In this document: positions 44,101-51,975 of the stretch, piece after piece | How the letters are laid out: the number at the start of each line of letters is the position of its first letter | How positions within the stretch are numbered: the stretch's first letter is position 1 | Source: Pseudomonadota bacterium | GTDB taxonomy: Bacteria; Pseudomonadota; Gammaproteobacteria; Ga0077536 | Direction: 5' to 3' | DNA length: 64,000 nt | NCBI GenBank assembly: GCA_016719885.1 | Contig: JADJYF010000018.1 | Location: forward strand, 103,033 to 167,032 | Position numbers and translations under genes: made by a program | The notes under the pieces: model-generated | What the model was told of the DNA's origin: nothing | Databases searched by the model: none | The model's input: the letters and a program-made list of their open reading frames with translations, nothing else

Positions 44101-45333
44101 ATACTACGCACGTCTTTTCATTACGAAGACCTCGACGAGCCCTTGCAGGCGGTGCACCGCGAGGTGAACTTCGCCATCGAACAACACGACTGGCGCATGT
44201 GCGATGCCGCCGAGCGCGAGCGCCGCCTCGATGCGCTGCTGGACACCGAAGGCCGCCGCGGCTTCGCCCTCGACGCAGCGCCGCTGCTGCGCGTGATCCT
44301 GGTGCGGTGGGACGTCGAGCGCTGGCAGTTCGTACTGGTGCATCATCACCTGTTGATGGACGGCTGGTGCCGCGCGCAATTGTTCGACGAACTGTTCGCC
44401 TGTTACCGCGCGCGCCGCGATGGTCACGCCGCCACGCTCGCGCCGGCGCCCGCCTACCGGCTGTTCATCGACTGGCTGCGCGCCCAGGACCTCGATGCCC
44501 CGCAAGTCTATTGGCGGCGGCTGTTGGAAGATTTTCGCGAGCCGACGCCCGTGCTCGGCGATCTGCCCGCCGCCGCGCCGGGCGAAGTGCTCGAACACCG
44601 TTTCGAACTCGATGCCGATGCGAGCGCGGCGCTCGTCGCCGAACTCAGGCGCCGCCGCCTGACCTTGAGCACGCTGGTCAGCGGCGCGTGGGCACTGTGG
44701 CTGGCCGGTCAGGCGCAACGTCAGGACGTTGTATTCGGCGCGACCATCGCCGGCCGTCCCGCCAGCCTGCCGGAAGCCGAACGCATCATCGGCCTTTTCA
44801 TCAACACCCTCGCGGTGCGCGCGCGCATCGCCGTCGAGCAGCCCTGCGCCGCGTGGCTGGCGGCGCTGCAGGTGGCGCAGGCCGAGTCGCGCCAATATGA
44901 ACAGACGCCGCTGGCACGGGTGCAGGACTGGGCCGAGACACCGCGCTCGCTGCGCCTGTTCGAAAGCCTGGTGGTGATCGAGAACAGCGCCGGTTTCCAC
45001 GGCGGCCCGGAGCGTCACGGCGATATCGAGATCGCCGCTACGCGGCCGGTGATCCGCAACAGCTATCCCTTGACCCTGCGTGGCGTGCCAGGCGAGCGTC
45101 TCGAGCTGCAGCTCCTGTACGACAGCGCGCGTTTCAGCGGCGAGGCGGTGGCGGGCATCGCCGCGCAGGTGATGCACGCCATGCAGGCGCTCGTCGCCGA
45201 CGACAGCCTCACCGTCGGCGCGCTGCTGCAACAGTTGCACGAGCTGCGTCGTCAGCGTGAAGAAACGCGCCTGCTGGCGTTCAAGGATGCCAGCCGTCAA
45301 CGATTGCAATCGATCAGGCGTCGCCCGGCGTGA
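38152..45333 (+). CDS. Hybrid PKS-NRPS: KS-AT-KR(cMT inserted)-ACP-C
   Basis: The product is 2393 aa from a GTG. The ketosynthase has TACSTSL (about 183), EAHGTGT (318) and KTNIGHLD (357), so all catalytic residues are present. The acyltransferase has GHSLGEYVAA (625) and SHAFHS (723), the malonyl-type signature. A ketoreductase follows: its structural half (about 930-1130), then YLITGGLGGVG (1147). The catalytic fold is then interrupted by about 400 residues carrying a C-methyltransferase (LEVGGGEGHLAW at 1399, HATRDV at 1480, GLTEGWW). The rest of the ketoreductase resumes at about 1595, with SSLAAVIGVAGQFDYSAASN. A carrier (FFELGGDSV, 1846) and a condensation domain (HHLLMDG, 2065) end the protein. 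The expected extender is malonyl, C-methylated and beta-hydroxyl, then passed to an amino acid. Confidence 0.9.
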   Translation: MSNTQSDDTLTGLEVAVIGMAGRFPGATDTDSYWRNLCEGRECLTRFSDAELIAAGVPAARLADPAYVKVAGVLDGMEDFDAAFFGYSPREAASIDPQQRVFLETAWTALEHAGYDASRSGAGIGVYAGVGRNSYLNENVLADTEDAAERLWHPAVIGNDKDFLATRVSYKLNLEGPSVVVQTACSTSLVAIHVAVQALLGGECDMALAGGATIRLPQVAGYHYQQDGILSPDGHCRAFDADANGCVPGNGVGVVVLKRLADALKDGDTVHAVVKGSAINNDGAGKAGYTAPRIDGQAAVIRAAQQVADVEPRSIGYVEAHGTGTVMGDPIELAALSQAFADAGEQRQYCAIGAVKTNIGHLDTAAGVAGFIKAVLAVRHGVLPPSLNFKAPNPKFDFSASPFFVNDRLRDWPAHGDGPRRAAVSAFGIGGTNAHVILEQAPPVAASSARHAYTVLVNSARSAAAADAGSAALARHLREPAHATLALADLAYTSQLGRRAFNHRRALVCADRDQALQALDGAGSMVSGIAPREAPRVVHVFPGQGSQHLGMGRGLYASEPVFRDCIDGCARWLRTHADIDLGALLFDTDDESALRDTRLAQPALFALEYALAELLSASGLGADAMLGHSLGEYVAACRAGVFSLEDGLRLVAARGRLMSSVPAGAMLAVPMARDALAALLGAELDIAAINTDALCVVSGPGAAIGALQATLAARDIEARMLVTSHAFHSRMLDPILPAFAACFDDIRLAPPQRPYVSNLTGTWITAEQATSRQYWVDHLRRPVAFAAGVRTLLGMADSVFLEVGPGQAMSALARRNGASATTVIPLMPAADQGAQGDEARVFATALARAWVNGAPLDWASRHGGERRRRVPLPTYPFERQRHWLEAARQRDARADRQRKLANLADWFQVPSWKRAAPLGGPRGDATATPRHWLIFADNLGLGARLGGLLRERGHQVSTVVAEQELNQVVAGFYTLRAGHAADMDGLMHLLRAHQGLPTGVVHCWGVNPCAMSLASMAQGLDQNFYSLLDIMQALDRAGADALTRLVVVGSGVHDVTGGEPRSPLAAAALGAVRVLPREWPQLECMHVDVALDGADIDTLAAQLLAEIEQGDGAGVMALRRGQRWRECFEPVALAAGNAPAPYLRERGTYLITGGLGGVGLATAKYLAETLRARLVLCSRRGFPPRAEWQALASNATLAPLPVLGDFLGERQREVLAAQPLTELATVPGLADGLLALCAAHAWHILEALHGRALSAQTIARQTWRNAIAAPYRRQFDMLLACLAHRGLLHATSGDALRFSATPPPAAATLHDALRAAHPQLAPLFDLLAHCAARTPQVLRGDSAGLEVLFGEDALALFRAGSAVILEHSSMRIQHQLLRALVQQWLHARGVDGRRTPLRVLEVGGGEGHLAWTLAPVLAGENVEYHYTDIAPSFVANAAREARRRDIDFMRFATLDIEQDLPAQGYGHDGVDLVLAFNVVHATRDVTAALTRLARALKPGGALILIESLRSTPWVDLVWGLTEGWWHYEDEALRGASPLLEADTWQTVMQAAGLTDIEVWPHDSHAVDAALLVARKPLPAGQVNADTDTARTIAELRRIEALGSEVMIARCDITDAAAVQRLLGDIEQGFGVLDGVFHSALVLNDSAAVLKTREQAAAVLAPKVQGSLTLAAALRGRPLDCFVAFSSLAAVIGVAGQFDYSAASNVLDAWIEAEAASASPLAKVMMSIDWGVWRDTGMAARLAGQRGERQLAALREGMSSDEGMDALARALGRALPRIAVSSQDLAAIMAPPAPPTATADGTDSAVSSAATSQDGAHTAPRNAGERLIAELWQALLGVPRIGADDNFFELGGDSVIGLQFIARARRAGLEVNNKDLFQHQTVAALAAACAAPACADEVAPGAARDAAPTQDDAGVARLRARLESDGALLDDIYPLAPMQQGMLFHTLDAPASGVYCSRLAYALNGALDVAAFAQAWQDMLARHPILRTSFHYEDLDEPLQAVHREVNFAIEQHDWRMCDAAERERRLDALLDTEGRRGFALDAAPLLRVILVRWDVERWQFVLVHHHLLMDGWCRAQLFDELFACYRARRDGHAATLAPAPAYRLFIDWLRAQDLDAPQVYWRRLLEDFREPTPVLGDLPAAAPGEVLEHRFELDADASAALVAELRRRRLTLSTLVSGAWALWLAGQAQRQDVVFGATIAGRPASLPEAERIIGLFINTLAVRARIAVEQPCAAWLAALQVAQAESRQYEQTPLARVQDWAETPRSLRLFESLVVIENSAGFHGGPERHGDIEIAATRPVIRNSYPLTLRGVPGERLELQLLYDSARFSGEAVAGIAAQVMHAMQALVADDSLTVGALLQQLHELRRQREETRLLAFKDASRQRLQSIRRRPA

Positions 45334-45354
45334 CGCACGAGGGAAGTCCGGCCC

Positions 45355-46386
45355 ATGAGTGAGCATCCCGACAAACCGGTGCGCGCGGCGCGACGCGCGG
45401 TGCGCATCGAGCCGCAACGGCTGGTGAACTTCAGCGCGCTGGACGCCGCGCGCAGCCTGCCGACGCTGGTCACGCCGCAGCTCGCCGGTCTCAGCCTGCC
45501 GCAATGGCTGGCCGAGCATCGCGACGATTGCGCGGCCCGCTTGCGCGTCAGCGGCGCGCTGCTGTTCCGCGGTTTCCAGCCGCCCGCCATCAACGAGTTC
45601 GAAGCGCTGCTCAGCGATTTTTCCGGCCAGCTCCTGCATTACGAATACGGCTCGACGCCGCGCACCCTGGTCGACGGCAAGGTCTACACCTCGACCGAAT
45701 ACCCACCGGAGCTGCGCATCCCCTTGCACAACGAGATGTGTTACGCGCGCCAGTGGCCGATGAAGCTCGCCCTCATGTGCGTGGTGCCGGCCGCCAGCGG
45801 CGGTGAAACGCCCATCGCCGACAGCCGTCGCATCCACGATCGCATGCCGGCCGACATCCGCGCGCGCTTCGCCGAGCGCGGCGTCATGTACGTGCGCAAC
45901 TACGGCGCCGGGCTCGACGTCAGCTGGCAGGACAGCTTTCGCACGCCCCATCGCCACGAAGTCGAGGCCTTCTGCCGCGCGGCCGGCATCGAATGGCAAT
46001 GGCAGGGCGAGGACGGCCTGCGCACGCGCCAGGTGTGCCAGGGCGTGGCCCGCCATCCCGAGACCGGCGAGTGGGTGTGGTTCAACCAGGCCCACCTCTT
46101 CCATGTCTCCAATCTCGACCCCGACACGCGCCGCCTGTTGACCGAAAATGTCAGCGTCGAGCACTTGCCGCGCAATGCCCTGTACGGCGATGGCAGTGTC
46201 ATTGCCGATGAAGATCTCGACGCAGTGCGCCGTGTGCTCGACGCCGAAGCAGTATGCTTCCCCTGGCAGCGCGGTGACGTGCTGCTGCTCGACAACATGC
46301 TGGCCGCCCACGGTCGCGAAGCCTTCAGCGGCGCGCGGCGGGTGGTGGTCGGCATGAACCAGCCCTACGCCTTGAATGCCGGATAA
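45355..46386 (+). CDS. TauD/TfdA-type Fe(II)/2-oxoglutarate dioxygenase, SyrP-like
   Basis: The 343-aa protein has the iron-binding HxE motif in PLHNEMCYARQWP and a distal histidine with the 2-oxoglutarate-binding arginine in MLAAHGREAFSGARRVVVGM. The overall sequence and size fit the SyrP/clavaminate-synthase-like group. SyrP hydroxylates an amino acid while it is tethered to an NRPS carrier, and here the gene lies between two assembly-line genes. A beta-hydroxylation of a carrier-bound residue is therefore likely, though free substrates cannot be excluded. It follows the PKS by 21 nt and its TAA is close to the next start, so the three are co-translated. Confidence 0.8.
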   Translation: MSEHPDKPVRAARRAVRIEPQRLVNFSALDAARSLPTLVTPQLAGLSLPQWLAEHRDDCAARLRVSGALLFRGFQPPAINEFEALLSDFSGQLLHYEYGSTPRTLVDGKVYTSTEYPPELRIPLHNEMCYARQWPMKLALMCVVPAASGGETPIADSRRIHDRMPADIRARFAERGVMYVRNYGAGLDVSWQDSFRTPHRHEVEAFCRAAGIEWQWQGEDGLRTRQVCQGVARHPETGEWVWFNQAHLFHVSNLDPDTRRLLTENVSVEHLPRNALYGDGSVIADEDLDAVRRVLDAEAVCFPWQRGDVLLLDNMLAAHGREAFSGARRVVVGMNQPYALNAG

Positions 46387-46390
46387 CACG

Positions 46391-49300
46391 ATGGACGGAT
46401 ACAGAATGTCACCCCAGCAGGCGCGCCTGTGGGGTCTTGCGACACAGGCTGCGCCAGCGGCCTACCGCGCCGAGTGCGTGGTGCTGATCGAAGGCGCCCT
46501 CGAGCGTACGCGCTTCGAGGCGGCGCTGGCGGCCTGCGTCGCGCGCCACGAGCTGCTGCGCACTTCGCTGCTGCGCGTGTCGGCCATGACCGTGCCCCTG
46601 CAGGTGATCGGCGAGCAAGGGCGTGTGGAATTGAGCTGGCACGATCTCGGCGGCCAGGACGATGCGGCGCTCGACGCGCTGCTCGCTCGCCAGCGCGAAC
46701 AAGTGTGCGCGGTCGACGAAGGTCCCATGATGCGACTGGCCATGGCGCGGCTCGCCGCTGATCGCCACGCGCTCATGATCGGCTGCCCGAGCCTGTTCAG
46801 TGACAGCCAGGGGCTGCGCAACCTGGTCGCGGCGCTCGCCCAGGCCTACGCCGGTCAGGACGGCGCCGAGCCCCTGCAATACGCCGACCTCGCCGAATGG
46901 CAATGCGAAATGCTGGAGTCACCCAACGCCGAAGTGGGACGCGACTATTGGCGACGCCTCAATCTCGCCGAAGCCTTGCGCGCGCGCCTGCCGCAGGTGA
47001 CCGACGCGCGCCGCGCCGCGCCGTTCGCGCCGCAACGCCACGCCGTCGCGTGCACGGCGCTGGCGGCCGCGCTCGACGCATTTGCCGAGCGCCACGGCGT
47101 CGCACCCGCCGCGGTGATGCTGGCAGCCTGGCAGACCTACCTCGCGCGCCTGTGCGGCGCGCCGGAAATGGTGATAGCCCACGGCTGCGAAGGTCGCGGC
47201 TACGACGAACTGAAGGATGCGCTGGGCCTGGTGGCGCGCAACGTGCCGGCCCACTCCGCCTACGACGGCGGCCTCGATTTCGCGACGCTGGTCAAACGCG
47301 TGGATGCCGCGCTGGTTGCCCTGGAGCGCTGGCAGGAATGTCATGCCCCGCAGGGCGCCGAAGGCGCCGCCGCCGACGATCTGCTGCGCCTGCCTTTCGG
47401 CTTCGAATTCCGCGCCGCCGCCGCGCCGCTCGCGAGTGGCGGACTGCGCTTTACGCCGCGCGATGAATACTGCTGCTTCGACGAGTTCGAGTTGAAGCTG
47501 GTGGTGACGGCCGGCGCCGCGCCGGCGCTGCATTGCGAATGGCAGTACGACCCGGCACGCCTCGACGCGCGGCGCGTGGCGTTCATCGCCGACGGCTACC
47601 TCGCCCTGCTTGCCGATGCGCTGACGCGCGGCGACGCGGCGCTTGCGACGCTGGCCATGGTCGGCGCCGCTGAACGCGCCTTCATCGAAGAAGCCTTGAA
47701 CGGCGCCGTCGACAACCGCGAAGCACAGTGCGTGCACGACATGATCGCGTGCCATGCCGAACACAGGCCGCACGCCGTCGCACTGGTCGATGAACACCGG
47801 CAGCTCGATTACGCACGGTTCGTCGGTCGCGCCACGCAGCTCGCGGCGCGCCTGCAGGCGGCGGGCGTCGGCCCCGAAGTGCGCGTGGCGCTGTGCGTGC
47901 CGCGCGGTGTCGAGCTCATGGTCGGCATGCTCGGCATCCTGCTCGCGGGCGGCGCCTACGTGCCGATCGATCCGCAGCTGCCGGCGGCGCGCCAGCGCTA
48001 CATCGCCGATGACAGCGACGCGCGCATCGTGGTCGGCATGGCCAGCCTCGCCGACAGCGAGCTGCTCGCCGCGCGCACGCTGGTGGCGCTGGATGACGGT
48101 GATGCGGCCGGCGCCGCATTGCAATCCGTCGCGGTAACCCCTGCCAACGCCGCCTACGTGCTCTACACCAGCGGTTCGACCGGCGAGCCCAAGGGCGTCG
48201 TCATCGAGCATCGCCAGCTGTGCAATTACATCCGCGGCGTCAGCGCGCGACTCGCGCTCGACGGACCGACCAGCTTTGCCTTGATCTCGACCTTCGGCGC
48301 CGACCTCGGCAACACCGCGGTGTTCTGCGCCTTGGCGAGCGGCGGCGCGCTGCACCTGCCGAGCGCCGATCTCGGCGCCGATCCCGAAGCGCTCGCCGAT
48401 TACTTCGATGCCCATGCCATCGATGGCCTCAAGGTGGTGCCGTCCCATCTGCACGCGCTGCTGGCCTCGCCGGCCGCGGCGCGCCTCTTGCCGCGTCGCT
48501 ACCTGGTGCTGGGCGGCGAAGCGCTGCGCGCGACGTTGCTCGAGGAAATCGCCGCGCTGGCGCCGCGCTGCGCGGTGTTCAATCACTACGGGCCGACCGA
48601 GACCACCGTCGGCTGCATCTGCGGACGGGTCGACGCGAGCAGCGTGCAGGGCGCGAGTGCGGCGCTCGGCACGCCGCTCGCCAATGTCAGCCTCGCGCTG
48701 CTCGACGAGCATGGTCATGCGGTGCCGGTGGGCGTGGCGGGCGAGCTCATGATCGGCGGCGCCGGCGTGGCGCGCGGTTACCTCGGGCGGCCGACCCTCG
48801 ACGCGGAGCGCTTCACGACGGGTGAGCAACGCCGCTATCGCAGCGGCGACCTGGTGCTGCTGCGCGACGACGGGCAATTGCAGTTCGTCGCGCGCGCCGA
48901 CGACCAGCTCAAGGTCCGCGGCTTTCGCGTCGAGCCCGGCGAAGTGGCGGCGGCGCTCGCCAGGCACGCCGAAGTGCGCGAATGCGTGGTGTTGGCCGAG
49001 CGCTACGCCGATGACGATGCGCGCCTCACCGCTTACCTGGTGCCGGCCACGCTCGACACCGCGCGCCTGCGCTGCTGGCTGGCGGAACAATTGCCCGAAT
49101 ACATGCTGCCGGGCCAGTTCGTGGCGCTCGCGGCCCTGCCGCTCACCGCCAATGGCAAGGTCGATCGCAAGGCGCTCGCCGCGCTCGGCCAGCGCACTGT
49201 CGACCACGGCGCGCCGCGCGTGGCGCTCGCCGGCACGCAGGCCGACATCGCCGCCATCTGGTGCGAACTGCTGCACATCGACGACGTGCGCGCGGAAGAC

Positions 49301-49468
49301 AAGTTCTTCGACCTCGGCGGCAATTCTCTCGGCGCCCTGCAGGCGGTCGGTCGCTTGAAGAAAGCCACCGGCGTGCGTGTCACGCCGCGCGACCTGCTGC
49401 TGCAGACGCTCGCCCAGCTCGCCACGCTCATCGACGAGCGTAGTGCCGGCAAACGCGCGAGCGCTTGA
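46391..49468 (+). CDS. NRPS module: degenerate C-A-PCP
   Basis: The product is about 1025 aa. Residues 5-430 have a condensation-domain fold opening MSPQQARLWGL, but where HHxxxDG is expected there is GCPSLFSDSQG (about 131-141), so it should not condense. The adenylation domain has YTSGSTGEPKGV (589), NHYGPTETTVG (730) and the catalytic lysine motif ANGKVDRKAL (920). Its substrate-pocket region is TFGADLGNTAVF rather than the usual FDxSxxE form, so standard specificity codes may fail. A carrier (FFDLGGNSLGAL, 973) ends the protein. There is no thioesterase. The working C domain for this module is probably the one at the end of the preceding PKS protein. Start choice among ATGs at 46376, 46391 and 46406 is uncertain. 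Confidence 0.85.
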   Translation: MDGYRMSPQQARLWGLATQAAPAAYRAECVVLIEGALERTRFEAALAACVARHELLRTSLLRVSAMTVPLQVIGEQGRVELSWHDLGGQDDAALDALLARQREQVCAVDEGPMMRLAMARLAADRHALMIGCPSLFSDSQGLRNLVAALAQAYAGQDGAEPLQYADLAEWQCEMLESPNAEVGRDYWRRLNLAEALRARLPQVTDARRAAPFAPQRHAVACTALAAALDAFAERHGVAPAAVMLAAWQTYLARLCGAPEMVIAHGCEGRGYDELKDALGLVARNVPAHSAYDGGLDFATLVKRVDAALVALERWQECHAPQGAEGAAADDLLRLPFGFEFRAAAAPLASGGLRFTPRDEYCCFDEFELKLVVTAGAAPALHCEWQYDPARLDARRVAFIADGYLALLADALTRGDAALATLAMVGAAERAFIEEALNGAVDNREAQCVHDMIACHAEHRPHAVALVDEHRQLDYARFVGRATQLAARLQAAGVGPEVRVALCVPRGVELMVGMLGILLAGGAYVPIDPQLPAARQRYIADDSDARIVVGMASLADSELLAARTLVALDDGDAAGAALQSVAVTPANAAYVLYTSGSTGEPKGVVIEHRQLCNYIRGVSARLALDGPTSFALISTFGADLGNTAVFCALASGGALHLPSADLGADPEALADYFDAHAIDGLKVVPSHLHALLASPAAARLLPRRYLVLGGEALRATLLEEIAALAPRCAVFNHYGPTETTVGCICGRVDASSVQGASAALGTPLANVSLALLDEHGHAVPVGVAGELMIGGAGVARGYLGRPTLDAERFTTGEQRRYRSGDLVLLRDDGQLQFVARADDQLKVRGFRVEPGEVAAALARHAEVRECVVLAERYADDDARLTAYLVPATLDTARLRCWLAEQLPEYMLPGQFVALAALPLTANGKVDRKALAALGQRTVDHGAPRVALAGTQADIAAIWCELLHIDDVRAEDKFFDLGGNSLGALQAVGRLKKATGVRVTPRDLLLQTLAQLATLIDERSAGKRASA

Positions 49469-49482
49469 GGAGCGGCGGCACC

Positions 49483-50205
49483 ATGTTTCTCACCGAACCA
49501 CAGTCCCGGCATTTCGATGCCGCGCGCTTTGCCGGCGCGGCGCGCCACGCCAATCATTTCGACTGGGAGCTGTATTACCGCTACAAGGACGAACGCGACC
49601 TCTACTGGATGGAACAGCTCGGCAGCAATGCCGAGTTCCAGCGCGAGGCGCGCGCGCATTTCGCGGCTTTCGAGACTTCGATAGAGCGCACCCGCAAGCT
49701 GCTGCTGGGCGTGGCACGGCCGCGCATCCTCGACATCGGACTGTCGTCGGACAAGCTCGATGCCGTGCTCATCGACGAACTGCGAGCACGCCTGACGGTG
49801 GTCGATGTCGAACCCGCCGCCGAGGACTATCTCGCCACCTTCGACGACGACAGCCGTTTCGTCATCAGCGATGTCATCTCGCTGTCGCGCCAGCCGGCGC
49901 ATGCCGGCCAGTACGACCTGGTCTACAGCGTCGGTCTCATCGAACACTTTCCGGACAAGCGCGAGATCCTGCGCGCCCACATCGAACTCGCGGCCATGGG
50001 CGGCCTGGTGTTGATCTACGTTCCGATAGACACGCCGCTCAACCGGCGTCTGACCAGCACCATTCCCGAACTCGAGAACTTCGGCTATCGCGAGCTGCTT
50101 ACACCCGCGGAACTCGCCGAGGCGGTGGCCTGCGATGCGCTCGACATCGTCGCCACCGACAGCGTGGGTCTGTTCAGCGCGGTGTGGGCGCGGCGCGTCG
50201 CCTGA
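49483..50205 (+). CDS. Class I SAM-dependent methyltransferase
   Basis: The 240-aa protein starts at the ATG at 49483 behind GAGGAG (49467-49472). An earlier in-frame TTG lies inside this binding site and is rejected. Motif I is weak (RILDIGLSSDKLD); later motifs are clearer (LTVVDVEP, DLVYSVGLIEHFPDKREIL, AAMGGLVLIYVP). It lies 14 nt after the NRPS gene and is presumably a tailoring enzyme for the peptide-polyketide product. The site of methylation (O, N or C) cannot be told from sequence. Confidence 0.7.
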   Translation: MFLTEPQSRHFDAARFAGAARHANHFDWELYYRYKDERDLYWMEQLGSNAEFQREARAHFAAFETSIERTRKLLLGVARPRILDIGLSSDKLDAVLIDELRARLTVVDVEPAAEDYLATFDDDSRFVISDVISLSRQPAHAGQYDLVYSVGLIEHFPDKREILRAHIELAAMGGLVLIYVPIDTPLNRRLTSTIPELENFGYRELLTPAELAEAVACDALDIVATDSVGLFSAVWARRVA

Positions 50206-50221
50206 CGCGTCCTGGTCCGCG

Positions 50222-51013
50222 ATGCAGGATCGGCCCGGCGAAGCACTGTACTTTGGCGCCAGCGATGCGCCGCTGTTCGGCTGTCTGCACGCCCCGGCAG
50301 GCGCCGACATCGCCCACGCGGCGCTGTTGCTGCCGCCGGCCGGACACGAGTACCTCGGCGCGCACCGCAGCCTGCGGCAGCTGGCGCTGCGCCTTGCCGA
50401 GCATGGCTGCCTGGCCTTGCGCATGGACTTTCACGGCTGCGGCGATTCCAGCGGCGCCAAGGACAGCGGCAACCTGGCGCAGTGGTGCGACGACGCCGAC
50501 CAGGGTCTCGCGCTGTTGCGCGCGCGTGCGCCGCATGCCGCCCTGCACCTGGTCGGTGTACGCCTCGGCGCGAGCGTGGCGGCGCGCGTCGCCGCGCGGC
50601 GCGCGAACACGGCCGCGGCGCTGGCTTCCGTCGCGCTGTGGGACCCGGTGAGCGATGGCAACGACTACCTGCGCGCCGCGCTCGAACTGCACAGGGCGCG
50701 TCACGGACAGCGCCAGGCCGCGCAGGACAGCGGCCCTTTCGAAGTGCTGGGGCATGGCTTGTCGCGCCAACTGGTCAGCGAACTTCATGCCTGGCAACTG
50801 GCCGACGTCACACCCGCACCGGCCGCGCGGGTGCTGCTGCTCGATACACGTGGCACGCTCGACGCCGCGCCGGCCGCGCAGTGGCTGGCCCTCGGCGCGC
50901 AGGTCACCCAGCACACCGTGAGCGCGCCCGACCTGTGGTCCGGGGATGGCCAGGTCGCCCTCATCCCGACCAACGTGGTGCAGGCCATCGCCGCTTGGAC
51001 GCCCGCGCCTTGA
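50222..51013 (+). CDS. Alpha/beta-hydrolase-like protein with arginine at the nucleophile position
   Basis: The 263-aa protein has the hydrolase strand-loop LALRMDFHGCGDSSG and a nucleophile-elbow-like LVGVRLGASVAARVA, in which the serine of GxSxG is replaced by Arg. This resembles the second of two hydrolase families associated with exosortase A gene sets, as I recall them. The following gene is a related hydrolase, so they form a pair. In this operon they could be type II thioesterases or acyl-handling proteins, but with no serine this one may be non-catalytic. It is coupled to the next gene by TTGA. Confidence 0.55.
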   Translation: MQDRPGEALYFGASDAPLFGCLHAPAGADIAHAALLLPPAGHEYLGAHRSLRQLALRLAEHGCLALRMDFHGCGDSSGAKDSGNLAQWCDDADQGLALLRARAPHAALHLVGVRLGASVAARVAARRANTAAALASVALWDPVSDGNDYLRAALELHRARHGQRQAAQDSGPFEVLGHGLSRQLVSELHAWQLADVTPAPAARVLLLDTRGTLDAAPAAQWLALGAQVTQHTVSAPDLWSGDGQVALIPTNVVQAIAAWTPAP

Positions 51014-51975
51014 ACCACCGCGAACGGCCTCTCGCCTTCGGCGCCGATGGCGCGCTGCTCGGCGTGCTGACGCGCCCGCTGTCGGCCGAATCCGCCGGCG
51101 ATGCCGCGGTGATCTTTTTCAATGCCGGTCTCGTGCATCGTGTCGGTCCCGGCCGGCTGTACGTCGAACTGGCGCGCGATCTCGCCGGCCTGGGTTGGAC
51201 CTCGCTGCGCTTCGACCATGCCGGCATCGGTGACAGTCCGGCACGCAGCGATCCATTGCCGGCGGAAAAGGCCGCGGTGCTCGAAGCACTCGAAGCGATG
51301 GATGCACTCGCGCGCGAATGCGGCTGCACGCGCTTCGTGCTGGTGGGCATGTGCGCCGGCGCGCCGACCGCATTTCGCGCGGCCGCCGTCGATCGACGCG
51401 TGCAGGCGCTGGTGCTGATGAATGCGCCACTCGGCGAGCGCGCCAATGTCGATGAGCAGGCGCTGGCCGAGATGACGGCGCGCAAGATTGCCCACAGTTA
51501 CTGGACCGACAAGCTGTTCCGGCCCAAGAGCTGGTTGCGCCTGTTGTCGGGCAAGACCAGTCCGCTGCGCATCCTGTCGACGCTGCTGCGCGCGCGACAG
51601 TCGAGCAGCGCCCGCGCGGCGGCGCCGCTGGACGACAACGACGGCGCGGTGCTGCGCGACCTCGCCGCGCTGTCGACGCGCGGCACGCGGGTGTTGCTGC
51701 TGTTCGGTGAGCGCACCGGCGTGCGCCATTATTTCGGCATGAAATTCGAATCACGGCTGGCCGGTTTGCCCGCCGCGCACGAGCTCACGCTGGACATCGT
51801 CGCCGGCGGCGATCATTCCTTCACCACCCTCGCCCTGCAGGACACGGTGCGTGCGCGCGTGCTCAGCTGGCTGGGCGCAGCGCCGCATCGAGACCCGGCG
51901 GCACCGCCGGCCAGCACAGGCGCGGCGCCGGCAGGTGGCTACACAGTGCCGCGACGACGTCCGCGTTCGAACTGA
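51010..51975 (+). CDS. Alpha/beta-hydrolase with a cysteine nucleophile elbow
   Basis: The product is about 321 aa from a TTG at 51010 that overlaps the previous stop. It has FFNAGLVHRVGPGRLYVELA (oxyanion region), LRFDHAGIGDSPA, and the nucleophile elbow VLVGMCAGAPTAF with Cys in place of Ser. DHSF near the end may hold the catalytic His. The pattern resembles the first hydrolase family associated with exosortase A gene sets. It is the last gene of the PKS operon and the best candidate for product release or editing, since neither NRPS protein has a thioesterase domain. Its last 113 nt, which encode a proline- and alanine-rich tail, overlap the convergent phosphopantetheinyl transferase gene. 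Confidence 0.6.
   Translation: MNHRERPLAFGADGALLGVLTRPLSAESAGDAAVIFFNAGLVHRVGPGRLYVELARDLAGLGWTSLRFDHAGIGDSPARSDPLPAEKAAVLEALEAMDALARECGCTRFVLVGMCAGAPTAFRAAAVDRRVQALVLMNAPLGERANVDEQALAEMTARKIAHSYWTDKLFRPKSWLRLLSGKTSPLRILSTLLRARQSSSARAAAPLDDNDGAVLRDLAALSTRGTRVLLLFGERTGVRHYFGMKFESRLAGLPAAHELTLDIVAGGDHSFTTLALQDTVRARVLSWLGAAPHRDPAAPPASTGAAPAGGYTVPRRRPRSN

Noticed and set aside
46376..46390. ATG at 46376 as the NRPS start
   Set aside because: It lies inside the dioxygenase gene end with no ribosome binding site; the ATG at 46391 has a GGAT upstream, though the evidence is weak either way.
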